A stretch of 64,000 nucleotides of DNA. It comes from Cylindrospermum sp. FACHB-282. GTDB taxonomy: Bacteria > Cyanobacteriota > Cyanobacteriia > Cyanobacteriales > Nostocaceae. Positions 63,272-64,000 of the stretch are shown piece after piece. The stretch's first letter is position 1; every line of letters begins with the position of its first letter. The notes under the pieces are model-generated. The model was not told the origin of the DNA. It saw nothing but the letters and a program-made list of their open reading frames with translations, and did not search any database. The translations under genes were made by a program, and so were the position numbers. The DNA lies in contig NZ_JACJRJ010000038.1 in assembly GCF_014697195.1 (NCBI RefSeq), positions 1 to 64,000 of the forward strand, written 5' to 3'.

Positions 63272-64000
63272 TTATCGACGAACCCAGCCGTTGATAGTAA
63301 AGCGACTATCGGCAAAAGCTTTGGAAGGGCAACTCACAGGCAGTACTTCGTGCATATAGCGACTGGGAAAGAACACAATGCTATTATTGCGAGGTTCTAC
63401 TGTTTTAAAGGATTCGGCATTTACATAGGAGTTATTAGAAATCTTGCTGTCGTATATGAGTAATTCACCACCAGAAAAAGGCTTCGGAACTTGATAAAAG
63501 TAGTAAACGTAGGTTAGCTCTCTCGTAGCAGTTTCTGGACTACCATTATCATTATGAATTTTGTAATAATTACCATCATTATGTGCTGTCAGTTGAGTTT
63601 CGATTTGAGATACGGGAAATGATGGTAGACCTAATTTGCTAATTACATCAGGAATTATTGCTTGGATTTTTTTGACTATTAGTTCAGAAAAGTCAGTAAA
63701 TGAATAGAGAACCATAGATTGGCGATAATTAGCATCATTAGTGGAAGTAGTCGTAGACAGAAAAGCTGACTGTTTTTGGAAAACATATTGAAGTAAATGT
63801 TTGTGTTCTTCCGGGTTAAAGAAGTTATCAAATTGTAGGAAATAAGAAGGTAAAATGTCATTTGCTACAGGTTGTATTGCCTCCATTGGCTGTAGCATAA
63901 TTGGGGGTTCTGTCACTACACCAACGAGGTGTTCGCTGGGAAAACAAAGAAGAGAACGATCTTGATCTATGAGAATTTGGAATAAGCCATTACAAGCAGA
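63272..64000 (-). CDS. 2OG-Fe(II) oxygenase (prolyl-4-hydroxylase type), N-terminus beyond the window
   Basis: The visible C-terminal domain has the iron ligands HxD in KIHNDNG and His in RYMHEV, and an Arg in DSRFTING that binds 2-oxoglutarate. FFYQ/YYFYQVPKPFSGGELLIY is the P4H-like core. A GTG at 63916 would give 214 residues, but the frame remains open and protein-like to the edge (GLFQILIDQDRSLLCF), so the gene is probably longer. The upstream residues resemble the end of a redoxin-like domain, as in known peroxiredoxin-P4H fusions; this is inferred from about 28 residues. Confidence 0.75.
   Translation of the reverse strand, partial: SACNGLFQILIDQDRSLLCFPSEHLVGVVTEPPIMLQPMEAIQPVANDILPSYFLQFDNFFNPEEHKHLLQYVFQKQSAFLSTTTSTNDANYRQSMVLYSFTDFSELIVKKIQAIIPDVISKLGLPSFPVSQIETQLTAHNDGNYYKIHNDNGSPETATRELTYVYYFYQVPKPFSGGELLIYDSKISNNSYVNAESFKTVEPRNNSIVFFPSRYMHEVLPVSCPSKAFADSRFTINGWVRR

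Overview
The window comes from a filamentous, probably heterocyst-forming cyanobacterium of the Nostoc/Anabaena type. The evidence is a dense set of cyanobacterial genes (ndhC-K-J, rubredoxin, ycf48, psbE-F-L-J, psaI, psbO, a SigF-type sigma factor, an ftsQ-ftsZ pair), many GCGATCGC (HIP1) octamers, and several heptanucleotide tandem arrays of the STRR kind known from heterocystous cyanobacteria. I saw no tRNA or rRNA gene.

Layout. 0-15 kb: a FurC/PerR-like regulator, a CRR6-like NDH-1 maturation factor, a degenerate transposon-like stretch, a family 9 glycosyltransferase, ispD, scpB, a DUF760 protein, an HtrA protease, a LysM/M23 protein, a TPR protein, a cysteine hydrolase, a TacAT-type toxin-antitoxin pair, an Rpn-like nuclease, ispG and a carboxyl-terminal processing protease. 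15-20.3 kb: an accessory stretch with a DUF4058 protein, two Cys-rich unknowns, a membrane protein carrying EF-hands, and a pair of almost identical 400-bp direct repeats without genes. Each repeat carries a promoter-like and terminator-like arrangement for a short RNA. 20-30.5 kb: an EF-G-like GTPase, a TPR protein, a PsiE protein, a large hybrid histidine kinase divergent from a sulfate-binding protein, and a VapBC pair. 30.6-34.4 kb: a two-gene locus of an AAA-type ATPase plus a protein with eleven near-identical TPRs. 34.6-46.2 kb: a photosynthesis core made of ndhCKJ, rubA-ycf48-psbEFLJ, psaI, a SigF-type sigma factor and psbO. 46.2-55.8 kb: a stand-alone TnpB, a small conserved gene, and a second AAA plus STAND/TPR/WD40 locus built like the first. 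56-64 kb: ftsQ, ftsZ, grxC-gshB, a PEP-CTERM protein with 34 Pro-Thr dipeptides, and a 2OG-Fe(II) oxygenase that runs off the right edge.

How it fits together. The housekeeping genes serve photosynthetic electron transport (NDH-1, PSII and PSI small subunits and their assembly factors), isoprenoid synthesis (IspD, IspG), chromosome segregation and division (ScpB, FtsQ, FtsZ) and glutathione metabolism (GshB, glutaredoxin). Between them lie conflict-type modules: TacAT, VapBC, Rpn, TnpB and two paralogous ATPase/effector loci. The two most promising signals for something undescribed are the twin 400-bp repeats at 19.4-20.2 kb and the two ATPase/effector loci. The latter share gene order, strand and a P-loop-less N-terminal domain, but carry different repeat domains at the C-terminus.
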